19,747 nt of DNA from Poronia punctata (taxonomy: Eukaryota; Ascomycota; Sordariomycetes; Xylariales; Xylariaceae): assembly GCA_022579005.1 (NCBI GenBank), contig MU401875.1:1-19747 (forward strand). Reading direction: 5' to 3'. The translations under genes were made by a program, and so were the position numbers. The notes under the pieces are model-generated. The model had not been told where the DNA came from. It made no database searches and was given only the letters and a program-made list of their open reading frames with translations. Numbering within the stretch: position 1 is the first letter of the stretch; the number at the start of each line of letters is the position of its first letter. Below, in pieces: positions 10,043-19,747 of this stretch.

Positions 10043-10078
10043 TATAGGTACTAGTACTAGGACTAGCAGGTACCTATA
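10043..10078. repeat. 9-bp inverted repeat TATAGGTAC/GTACCTATA
   Basis: Perfect nine-base arms at 10043-10051 and 10070-10078 enclose an 18-base spacer. The palindrome CTAGTACTAG (10051-10060) overlaps the last base of the left arm. It lies in a small tail of less-mutated DNA beyond the main island and shares the GGTAC theme of the island, so it may belong to the same insert. Confidence 0.5.
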
Positions 10079-12922
10079 TTAGCAAGTGCAACTTACTATA
10101 AATATACTTATATTTATAGTATTTTAAATAACATAAGGATTTTTTTTTTAGCTATTTATTTTATTTTATATTATTTATAAATTAGTAGCTAGCGATAAAA
10201 GCAGCATTACTTTGCTAAAGTTTTTTTTTTTTTTAAAGAAAATTTAATTAAGATTTTTTTATAAGGATTTAGACTAGGTTTTTTATATAAAAAATCTAAT
10301 TAGTTTTTTTATATAAAAAAATATTATTAAGGTTTTATTTACTTTATTTTTACTTATTTTAGTACTAATTACTTATATTAAATATAGTTAAAAAACTTTT
10401 AGCTTAATAATTACTAAGATTTAAAAAAACTAAATATAATTTTGTTAAGAAAATTACTTTTTAAATAGTAAAAAAAGCATAAAAATTAGCTTTAAACTTT
10501 TAATTTAAAGCTAGGTTATTAAAAGCAAACTATTTTTTAAAGTAAGTAAATTTAAAAAAGTTATTTTAAGCAATATTATTATAGTTTTATTAATATATTT
10601 TAATTATTAACTTACTACTAAAAGCTATAAAATTAAAACTTTTAATTGTTTTGCTATTATTTATACTTTTATAACTATTATTATTACTAATTATATTTTT
10701 AGCTTTATTTATATTTTTACTTATACTTATAATAAATTTATTATTAAAAATATTTTCTTTATTAATAAATATATTAAAATAAGTACTTTTGCTTTTATTT
10801 TTAATAGTAAACCTAAACAGCCTTTTAAACAAAAATGCTTGCTAAATTATTAAAGCAGCATTTAAAAAGCAATAATAATATATTAACTAAAATATAAGTA
10901 TACTTTTAGCAGTATAAATAAAATAAAATATTAACTAAATAGCATAGTTGCTTATAGCAAATAATTAAGTTAACAATAATAATTATAGCTTATAATTATT
11001 AAATATAAAATATTTTAACTTTTTAGTAAAAAATCTTATGTTTTAAAGTATAGTTATAAATAAAAGAGTTATTAAATATATTAATGTTTTTATATTTATA
11101 AATTGCTTTAAGTATTTAGTATTTTAAAACTTAAAATAAAAAGTTTATTAAGTATAAATATAATGCTTTTTTAGCTTAGCGTTAATTTAGCATTTTTAAG
11201 TATTATTTATAGCAAACTAAACTATTTTTAAAATAGCCCTTATTTTTATAATTTATAACAAATTAATTAAATAGTTTAAACTTTTATAGTTTATTACTAT
11301 AAAATAGTTATAAGCTTACTTTTTTATATTAAAAAATATTTATAAAGGTTATAATATTATAATATTTATTTAAAAGGTTATTTAAAATATAAAAGATTAT
11401 AATTAAAATTTTTATAATTAATTGCTAGCAATATTTAAAGTATTTAATAGTAATATTTAAAGTTAGCTTATAATACTTATAAATATTTTATTTATAAATA
11501 CTTTATTATTTAAACTTTAAAATAAAAAAAAAGTACTTAAAAAAATAGTATAAGAAAAATATGCTTATTATAATAACTTTAACTTTTAATTTTGCAACTA
11601 AACTTAAAATTATTTTAATAATAATAATAATTAGCAATTTAATTTTTATAATAATAATAAAAATAAAGGTTAACGCTTTTAAAATACTAATTAAAAATAT
11701 TTAAACTAAAGTTTAAAATATATAGATTAGTAATATGCTTTTTAACTTTAATAACCTACTTAAAATATATTTTTTATAAAGCTAAATTAATAAATCTAAA
11801 TATAAAACTAGTATTAGGCTTTTTTATAGCTTTATTTATTAGTTTTAAAAAACTATTATTTGCTACTTTTACTTTAAAAATCTTAGTAATAATAATAATA
11901 GCTTTAAAAAGTATATTATAAAAATTAAAATTAGCTATAATATAATAATATAAATTAGTACTAAAAGTAGTATTAAGCTAATTATTAAAATTACTAAAAT
12001 AAGGCCTTACTTTAAAATTATAGCTAAAAAAACTTTGTAAATTTAAAAAAATAATCTGATTATAAAAATTAAAATTTTTAATATTGCTTTTTATTAGTAA
12101 AAAATACTAATAATACTTATAGTTTTGCTACTATATATTACTTTTTTTATATATTTTTTATAAAAACTTATTAAAAATGTTATGCTTTATTTTTAAGCAA
12201 TAATGCTTTTTATAAATATTTAAATACTAAATATAAAAAAACTAAATATAAATTATAATTTTTTACTTAAAAGTTTAATTAATATTATATAAATATAAGT
12301 TTTAATACTAAAATTTTTAAAGTAGTTAACTTAAAAATAGCAGTATTAAATATTATTAATTTATTAAAACTATATAAGCAAGTATTTAATATTATATAAT
12401 TTAAAGTACTAGCTATATTAATAAAAACTAAATATAAGTTTTAATTATATAGCTACTTTAAAATAATAATTACTTTTAATTTTTATAATTTAATATATTA
12501 AGTTAATATTTATAAAGATATTAAATATTTTAAAACTATTGTTAATGCTAACTAGCTTTATAAAAAGTTTTTAAAGCTTAATTAGTAAAAATAAGCAACC
12601 TTATTAATTATAAAAGGTATAAAAACAGCTATTTATACTACTAATAATTATATTATTATATTTATATATTTTTAAAGCAAAAACTAATAAAGCTAGCTAG
12701 CTACTACTTACTTTATATATAAAGTAGCTATTGTTTTAAATTTTTAAGCTTATATGCTTTTAAAAACAAATATTTTTTATTAAAAGCAATTTAATATTTT
12801 AATATTTTAAAACTAAGCTATTATTTATTTTTATAATATTATTATTATTAATTTTAACATTGTTTTAAAAAAAAAACTATAATAGGTTTTTATAAAAAAT
12901 TTAGCATTTATAATAGTATAGC

Positions 12923-12969
12923 TTTATTTTTATACTATAGTACTAGTATACTATACTACTAAAAATAAA
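12923..12969. repeat. Extended two-level hairpin
   Basis: Outer arms TTTATTTTTA (12923-12932) and TAAAAATAAA (12960-12969) enclose an inner perfect stem TATAGTA/TACTATA (12936-12942 and 12949-12955) with loop CTAGTA. The nested arrangement spans 47 bases. In such AT-rich DNA part of it may be chance. Confidence 0.45.
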
Positions 12970-14855
12970 AATTAAGACTTAATATTTAAGCTAGCTAATT
13001 TACTTTTAAATACTTTTATATTACTAGCTAATTTTAAAATAGCTATAATAATAATATAAAATAATTTTTTTAAACTTATATAAGTATTTAAAAATAAATT
13101 AATAAGCTACTTTATATTTATAAATTTAGCTTATACTATATATTAAGTTAAAAAACAATATGCTTTTTAAGCTATAAAATTTGCTATTTGTTAATTTAAG
13201 CTATTAATAAAGCCTAGCTTTATTAAATTAGCTTTTACTTATATTTTTAACTATATTTATAAATATAAAACTAGTGTTAATATATATAAAGATTTAAAAA
13301 ACCTAGATTTAAAAAAGCTAATATTAAAACTTATAAATAAGTTTAAATTTGTTTTTTAAAATATAAGGTATACTAACATTTTAAAAAATAAATAAATATA
13401 AATATAATTTAAGTTAAGCTAAAAAAAAGATATTTTTAAGCACTATAAAGTATATTTTTTATTTAAAAATGCTTAAAAGATTGTTAAAAAAACTATTAAT
13501 AAACTTTAAGTTATTAGCAAGATTTATAAAACTATATAATAAGTTTTTTTTTCTTTTTTAGTATTTATTATATAAAAAAAGATTTTAAGCTGCTTAGTAT
13601 AAAAATTAGCAAAAGTTATTACTAAAAACTAAAATATTTAAAAAAAGGCTATATAGTTGTTAATATTAAATAAGTTAATAAATAAGCTTTAAATAATGCG
13701 TACTTTATATAATTATAAAATAAAATTATAAACTATATAGCAAGTTATAAATTTTAAAATATTTTAAATATTATAATATTTTATTATTAATAGCAAATAT
13801 ATTTAAATTTATAATAAATATTTATTATTATTATTTATAAAAGCTAGTTTACTTTTAATTACGTAGTTATAAGCTATAAAAGTAGCAATGTATACGTTTA
13901 AAAGCAAATAAATAATATATTATAGTATATAGTTGCTAAATTTTATTATAATAATATTATTATTTTTTTACTTATATTAAAATAATATTTAAAAAATTTA
14001 TATAATATATTTAAAATCTTTTAAACTAAAAATATTAGCATTAAGCTATTTAAATTATATATTGCTTTTTTTAACGCTATAGTACTAGGTTAACTTATTA
14101 ACTTTTTTAAAATAACTTTAATAGCTAAATGCTTTAAAACTATTTATTGCTTAAAGTTTTTTTAAATATTAAAAAACTTTAAAGTATTTATTAAATTTAC
14201 TATATAGCTTTATACTTTTTGCTTTTTTTATAAAATTTTAATTTAGCTATTATAAAAATAAAAAATAAAGTTATTTAGTTATATTTAAAGAAAATATATT
14301 AAATTTAAATATATAAAATATAATTAAACTATAATAATAGCATTTGCATTTTTAATTAAAAAAAAGCAAATAGCTTTTAATTAAATTAAAGCAGCGCTTT
14401 TTACTAATATAAAACTAGTATTTTGCTTTTTTATTTACTAATTGTTTGCTAACTTTAATGCGTTAGCTAAAAGTATTAGTATAAAAATATATTATATTAA
14501 AAAAAAAGCTATTTTTGCTTTACTTATTAATAGCTTTATTATATATTACTTTTTATAATTTACTATAAAGCTTATAGCATTTTTATTTTAGCTACTAATT
14601 AAAGCAAAAAAAAACTATTAGCTTACTAAAATAAAACTTTATACCTATATTTAGCTTTTAAAAAAAGCTAAATATTAGTTTAATACTATTAAAGTATATT
14701 TTTTTATTATATTTATAAACTATAAAACAATTTTAAGCTTTTAGTAGCATAAAAATTTTATTAACTTTATTACTGCTAGCAACGCTAATAAGCAAATTGT
14801 TTATATATTAAAATATATTAGCTAATTTAAAATGTATATATTTTATAAACTTAAA

Positions 14856-14873
14856 AAGTACTACGTAGTACTT
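14856..14873. repeat. 18-bp perfect palindrome
   Basis: AAGTACTACGTAGTACTT is its own reverse complement and is the longest perfect palindrome noticed in the window. It keeps a central CG although CG is scarce here. No neighbouring feature suggests a role. Confidence 0.55.
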
Positions 14874-15620
14874 AATACTTTTAGCAAATTACTATAAAAA
14901 AAGCTATAATATAAAGCAAATTTAAAAAAAAAAGATTAAGGTTTGCTAAACAACTTACTAAATAATTAAAATAAGTATTAAGTAATATATTAAGTTTATT
15001 AATAAATTTAAAAATATAAGTTTTTGCTACTAATATAAAAGTAGCTTAAACTAGTATAAAATTTAAATATTTTTTTAAAAAACTTAAAAAATTAGGCTAT
15101 AATACTACTTTAAATAAACTTTAAATTTTAGTATTAAATTTAATAAAAATATAAAAAAAACCTATACTTTAAAAATACTTTTAAAGTTATTAAAGCTAAG
15201 TTTTATAAACTTATAAAAAATAAAACTAAGTTACTTTTTTATTTTTTAAATAGCTTACTTTAAAATATAACTTTAAATATATTAAATTGCTTATATATTT
15301 TTTATTTATATTTTTTTTAACTATAAGCTATAATATATAAACTAAGTTATTTAAAATATATAAAAATAATATATATAATATATTAATTTTATATTTATTA
15401 AAGCTTTAAGCAACTTAAAAATATATAAAAAAATGCTTTTAGTATAAAATTTTATAACTTAAAAAATATAAGCTATATAAGTTATTATAGCTTATATTAT
15501 TACTTTTTTATTTATACTATTAAATTATAATAAACTTTATATTTAGTTTACTTATTTTTATTATAAAATTTAACGCTGCTATAATTATAGTTAATAAATT
15601 AACTAAATAAAAATAGTGTT

Positions 15621-15850
15621 AAAATTCCTTTTAATACCCTTGACCTTATTGACCACATTAGGACTATTAGAACGCAAATATCTTATAAACATAGATATTT
15701 GGTTTCTTACACATTTGTTATAGATTGCGTTAAATTTACTTTATTAAGGAAGTATACGCATAGTATACGTATATAGTACGTAACTGGTATGTAAAGAGTA
15801 CGCGTTTTTTACGTATTGAATATGTAAGGTGTATGTGTTTTTTTTGTATT
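15621..15850. other. Less-mutated pocket with hairpins and tandem repeat
   Basis: TTCC, TACCC, GACC, TTGG and several CA, TG and TC pairs survive here. AAATATC/GATATTT (15676-15700) forms a stem with an 11-base loop, enclosed by AACGCAA (15671-15677) and TTGCGTT (15725-15731), whose left arm overlaps it by two bases. AGTATACGCAT and AGTATACGTAT stand in tandem at 15751-15772, followed by more TACG-rich, purine-pyrimidine alternating sequence to about 15835. No LTR ends with target duplication and no open frame were found. It may be a short mobile-element remnant or single-copy spacer. Confidence 0.4.
15751..15772. repeat. 11-bp tandem duplication AGTATACG(C/T)AT
   Basis: Two direct copies differ at one base, C versus T, the change expected from C-to-T mutation of one copy. 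A looser third match (ATAGTACGTAA) follows from 15773. Confidence 0.6.
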
Positions 15851-18800
15851 ACTAATAAGTTTTAATTAACTGCAAACCTTTATAGCTATATAAAACTTGC
15901 TAAAAGAAGTTCTTATAACTTTTTTTTCTTTTTAATTAATTAAGTTAATATAGTACTATAAATAATAACGTGTTATAATTATATTAACCTTTAGCTAGAC
16001 TAATACTAATTAGTAGTTAAATTAGCAACTATAAAAAAGCAAGGTTTAAAAATAAAAACTATTGTTATACTTGCTTTTAACTTAACTTAAAGTCGCTTTA
16101 GCTTTGTATTGCTTTTAAAAACTACTTTAAATAAAGTGCTAAATAGAAAATTTAAATTAAATTGTTTTAATAACCTTTTAGTAGAATTATAGTATATAGA
16201 AAAAGTTAATGTGAAATTATAGTATGTATTTTATAGGTTATTTAATAATAAAACAAAAAATAGTAAGTATTTTTACTACTATAATTAACTTATAGCTAAT
16301 TTAAAAACTAATTAGTATTAATTTATAATAGCATTATTATTAAATTTTAACTTTAGTAGTTACTTTAGATTTAATTTAAAAAAGCAACTATAATAAAAAG
16401 CTTATTAATTTTAATAGCTTTTTTTTTGTTTTAAAAACGCTTATAATATAAACTTAGATTAAGCTAAAATATTTAAAAATACTAAGATAGCTATATACCT
16501 TTTTTAACAGCATATTGTTTTTAAACTTTAAAAAGATAAAGAAATTAACTTTAAAACAGCAACAAAAAACAAGCTAAATATGTACGTTTTAATAAAAATA
16601 ACTAAATACTTGCATATATTTTTTAACAGCAAAGATTTTTTATAAGCTGTTTAAAAAAATTTTAAAAAATAAATATATTAAAATTTTAATATATTAGTAC
16701 GTATAATTTAATATATGTTATTACTAATGTTGTAGCAAAAAAGGCTTAATAATACTTTAGCAAACTTTTAAACCCTTATAAGTAACTATTTAGTTGCTAT
16801 TATTTTTAGTAATATAACTATTAAAAAACTTTAATACTTTTTTTTAGTTTTATTATTTAAAGGAAAAGTACTTAAAATAACCTTTTTATTTAACTTTAAT
16901 AATAAAAAGTCTATATAATAGTATATATTTAAATTATAAACAATTTAAAAAGTACTAGTAACTAATTAGAAAGCTTAGGCTTTTTAAGCTTTTTAAGCCT
17001 TCTAAAGCACTTAACCTGCTTTTTAACTTTTTTTAACTTTTTAAGTATTATAAGCTACCTAGGCTACGTATACTTTATATACTTTTAAACGCTTATAACT
17101 AGTAAATCTTTTACTTGCTAGTAAGCTAGTTACGCTTTAATAGCAAGCTACTTTTATTTAAGCTGTTAAATATAAAAACGTTTTAATTTTATACTTAAAT
17201 TTGCAAAAATTTAACTATGTTTTGCTTTATAATTTACTTTTAATATATTTAATAAATAATACTTTTTTTACTTTTAAAAAGATTACTATATTTATAAAAA
17301 TATAGCAAAAAGACTAAAATTATATAAGCAAGCCTTATAACCTATTATATAACAAGGTATAAATTTTTATTAATGTATGCTGCTAAATTAAAATAATAAA
17401 GAACTAGTATTAAGCTATATTTTTAATAATCTTTAACAAATGCGCTAAGCAGTACTTTATATAGCAAATTAGCTTTAACAAGTTATAAATAAAAATATAT
17501 TTTAAGTTAGATTTGCATTTTAATAATACTATAAATTAGTTTTAATACTTTACTAATTAAATAATAATTATATACTAAAACATTTAAAAAGAAAATTTAA
17601 ATAAAACCTTAATAAAAGCTTTTAACTTTATAATTAATAAGATTATAAAGGCTTAGCAAGTATTTAGCGCTATATATTAAAATAAAATTTACTTAGTAAT
17701 AAACGTAGTATACGCGTATAAAGGTGTATTTAAGTTTAATATAGCACTTATTTACTAAAAGCTAACGTTTAAAAGTTTGTTTTTTAACTTTTAAGCATGT
17801 TTATAAGTAGTAAATAATAGTAAAGGCAGTACTATATTTTATATAAATTATAAGTATAACAATTATAGTTATAATAAAAACAATTTAATATTATATTGCT
17901 TTAGTTTTAAAGGTAAATTAAACTTGTTAAAGCAAAAGTATAAGTGCTTTGTATATAAAAAAGACAGTTATTTTTTAACTAATTATTTAATTAAAAAACA
18001 ACGTAAAATAAAACGCTAGTTTTTTACTATATATAAAACAATTTATAGCTATAAACTAAATATTAAGATATTTTTTTAATATTTAATAAATATAAAAAGT
18101 ATTTTTAAAACCGTTTTAAATTTAAACTATAAACAAAATAAAATTAACAATAAAATAGCAAAGAAATCTACTTAATTTTTAATAAACGCTATATATATAC
18201 ATTGCATTATAAGCAAAAATGTATAGCAATTTAAAACTAAAACGCTAGCAGATTAATTTGTATTAAAAGATTTATATAAGGTAAAATACTAAAGCAAATT
18301 ATAAAATATAGGTGCTTTTAACTATTTAATAGTTAAAAAGGCGCAATTAAAAGCGTATTTACGCTTAAATTTAAAAGCAAATGTAGTATAAAAACTAAGC
18401 AAAGTTTATATTAAATTTAGTAGCAGCAGTATTATTAAAAGTATTAGCATAATTTAAATGCAAAACCTTTTTAAAATAACTATGTATTATATTTTAAATA
18501 CGCTTACCTTTTTTTTATTTTTGCTACGCAACGCTAACTGCGTTAGTGCTTATTTTAACAATATTAAAAATATTATTATTTAAAATAATAGCAATATAAT
18601 ACTAGTTATTTATAAATAAGAATATTTGTTTTTTAATACGTACTTTAGCAAAATAACTATATATTTTACTAAGACTAAGTTATACTAGCTTTATAAATAA
18701 TTTAAGTACTTTAAAGTAGCAAAACTAAAGCAAATGTTAACTGTAGTAAGTTATAAAGTAAATTATTTTATTTTAAAAAAAATTTAAAAATTTTGCTACT

Positions 18801-19747
18801 ATTATTAAATATATAACTTAGCGCTTAAACGCTTTAAATTTACTTTAAAAAATAACTATAAATTTAATTATAAGGTTATTGTTAACGTAGTTTAAATTAA
18901 TAAAAAACAGGTTTTTTATATTATTAATTTAGCTACGTTATTTTAAGCTGCAACTTTTATTTAAACAATAAAAGCACATAAAGCGTAAAATATACTTTAT
19001 AAGTGCTAGATTAACGTTTATTAAAAACTGCTTAATTATATAGTATATAACTTTAGTACTAACTTTGCTTTAAAAAAGTTTTAAACTAGTACTAAGATTA
19101 TAAAAATTATATGTAAAAAAATGCTTATTAAAGCATATTAAGTACTTAGCAAAATTAAATACGCATATGCTTTTTTATATTGCGCTTTTAATATAATTAA
19201 AAAAAAGATTAGCTACTAAAACAATAACAAATTAATTTTGCAAATAGTAATAAAAGCTTTTAATAACACTATAAAACTTAATAAACTAGTACTTACTTTG
19301 TTAGTATTTAATACTTATTTATAAATTAATTATAATTTACTACTATTACTTAAAATTATTTAGCGTATAAAAGCTATCTAAAAAGCTATAAAAGCTATTT
19401 AAAATAAAAAAGCAAAAGTAAACATATTGCGTACGCTTAATACTTAAAATAGCTTTAATTTACTTTTTGTTTTTACTTTTTTTTTATAAAGTAAAGTTTT
19501 TATTTAGCAAAAAAAGCAAAAATAAAATAGTTTTTTTAAAGTTTAAGCAATTAAAAGCAAAAACATTATTGTTAACATAGTTAACAAACTTATAAAGTTT
19601 TATTATATATAAGTAAAACTATATTAACGCGCAAACAAATTTTTAGTAAACGTAAACTAAATTAACTATAAAGCAAGTATAAATTAAAATATACTTTTAG
19701 CAAAAGTAAAAAACTTATAACCTTTTACTACTTTAGCAGTTATTTGC
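15851..19747. other. AT-rich mutated relic block to window end, no gene seen
   Basis: About 3.9 kb, slightly richer in surviving GCA and ACG than the other blocks; 22 C were counted in 18241-18480, nine of them in GCA or CAA-type contexts and none after T. All frames are closed by TAA and TAG. A GC-slightly-richer patch near 16965-17060 has a nine-base direct repeat GCTTTTTAA and the words AGGCTT and AAGCCTT, but no gene. The identity of the parent elements is not recoverable by eye. Confidence 0.65.

Larger units (their letters stand above)
8983..10098. other. 1.1-kb island of normal base composition
   Basis: Base composition changes sharply near 8983 to roughly balanced, with TC, CC, CA and TG all common, then falls back near 10000; a small tail with GGTACC and CTAGTACTAG runs to about 10098. 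The DNA has escaped the mutation of its surroundings, as single-copy or recently inserted DNA would. It is rich in GTAC, GGTAC and TACGTAC strings and inverted repeats. TGTACGTGTA at 9113-9122 recurs inverted at 9287-9296, and GAGTACGT occurs twice at 9725-9742. No matching terminal repeats or convincing target duplication bound the island. Apart from the minus-strand frames noted separately, nothing in it is recognised. Confidence 0.6.
10099..15620. other. Longest AT-rich mutated relic block, no gene seen
   Basis: About 5.5 kb at very low GC; 11461-11700 holds 26 C+G in 240 bases. Every frame is closed by frequent TAA and TAG. The 80-residue minus reading at 10590-10832 is almost all I, N, K, S and F and is attributed to base composition. 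A plus-strand run of about 53 codons without a stop ending near 13358 reads like charged, leucine-rich sequence and might be an old coding relic, but it is too short and degraded to name. No reverse transcriptase, integrase, transposase or helicase motif could be confirmed. Confidence 0.7.

Noticed and set aside
8982..10083. ATTAGC on both sides of the large island as a target duplication
   Set aside because: Six AT-rich bases match too easily, the enclosed ends are not inverted or TG...CA, and the right copy lies beyond the main composition edge.
10590..10832. 80-residue minus-strand open frame
   Set aside because: Composition is I, N, K, S and F typical of random AT-rich DNA; no domain, and neighbouring DNA in the frame is full of stops.
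13199..13358. 53-codon stop-free plus-strand run as a transposon coding relic
   Set aside because: Too short and too biased in composition for a family call; mentioned only within the block description.
1..19747. Mitochondrial or apicoplast-like genome because of very high AT
   Set aside because: No long open frames, tRNAs or rRNAs are present, and unmutated nuclear-type LTR and balanced islands interrupt the AT-rich DNA.

Overview
The window looks like gene-free, repeat-derived heterochromatin from a filamentous fungus, most likely a Pezizomycotina ascomycete with repeat-induced point mutation (RIP) or a similar C-to-T process. This host call is inference. It rests on extremely AT-rich DNA (hand counts of about 11% and 16% GC in two 240-base samples), stops in every frame, abrupt islands of ordinary base composition, and a solo LTR with Ty1/copia-like ends. 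No gene, tRNA, rRNA or CRISPR array can be supported with confidence.

Layout: 1-540 is AT-rich relic DNA. 541-712 is a less-mutated pocket with a TATA-like box and two adjacent perfect palindromes. 713-6009 is AT-rich relic DNA ending in a hexamer array (5588-5706). 6015-6261 is an unmutated 247-bp solo LTR flanked by the direct repeat GCTAT. 6267-6929 is AT-rich relic DNA. 6930-7150 is a milder pocket rich in short hairpins. 7151-8980 is AT-rich relic DNA. About 8983-10098 is a 1.1-kb island of normal composition with dense inverted repeats and a run of open minus-strand frames that may be a broken, unrecognised gene. 10099-15620 is AT-rich relic DNA. 15621-15850 is a third pocket with hairpins and an 11-bp tandem repeat. 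15851-19747 is AT-rich relic DNA.

The most unusual signal is the mutation pattern. In 56 cytosines counted by hand in three AT-rich samples, none follows a T and three follow a C; the rest follow A or G. GCA survives fairly often. The damage is therefore described better by the 5' neighbour (pyrimidine-C lost) than by the 3' CpA rule usually quoted for RIP. The intact solo LTR, and islands that still hold TC, CC, CA and TG freely, suggest either later insertion or escape because they were single-copy or too short.

No genes act together here. The window is best read as a graveyard of mutated transposons, possibly a centromeric, subtelomeric or isochore-type block, with a few younger or protected inserts.
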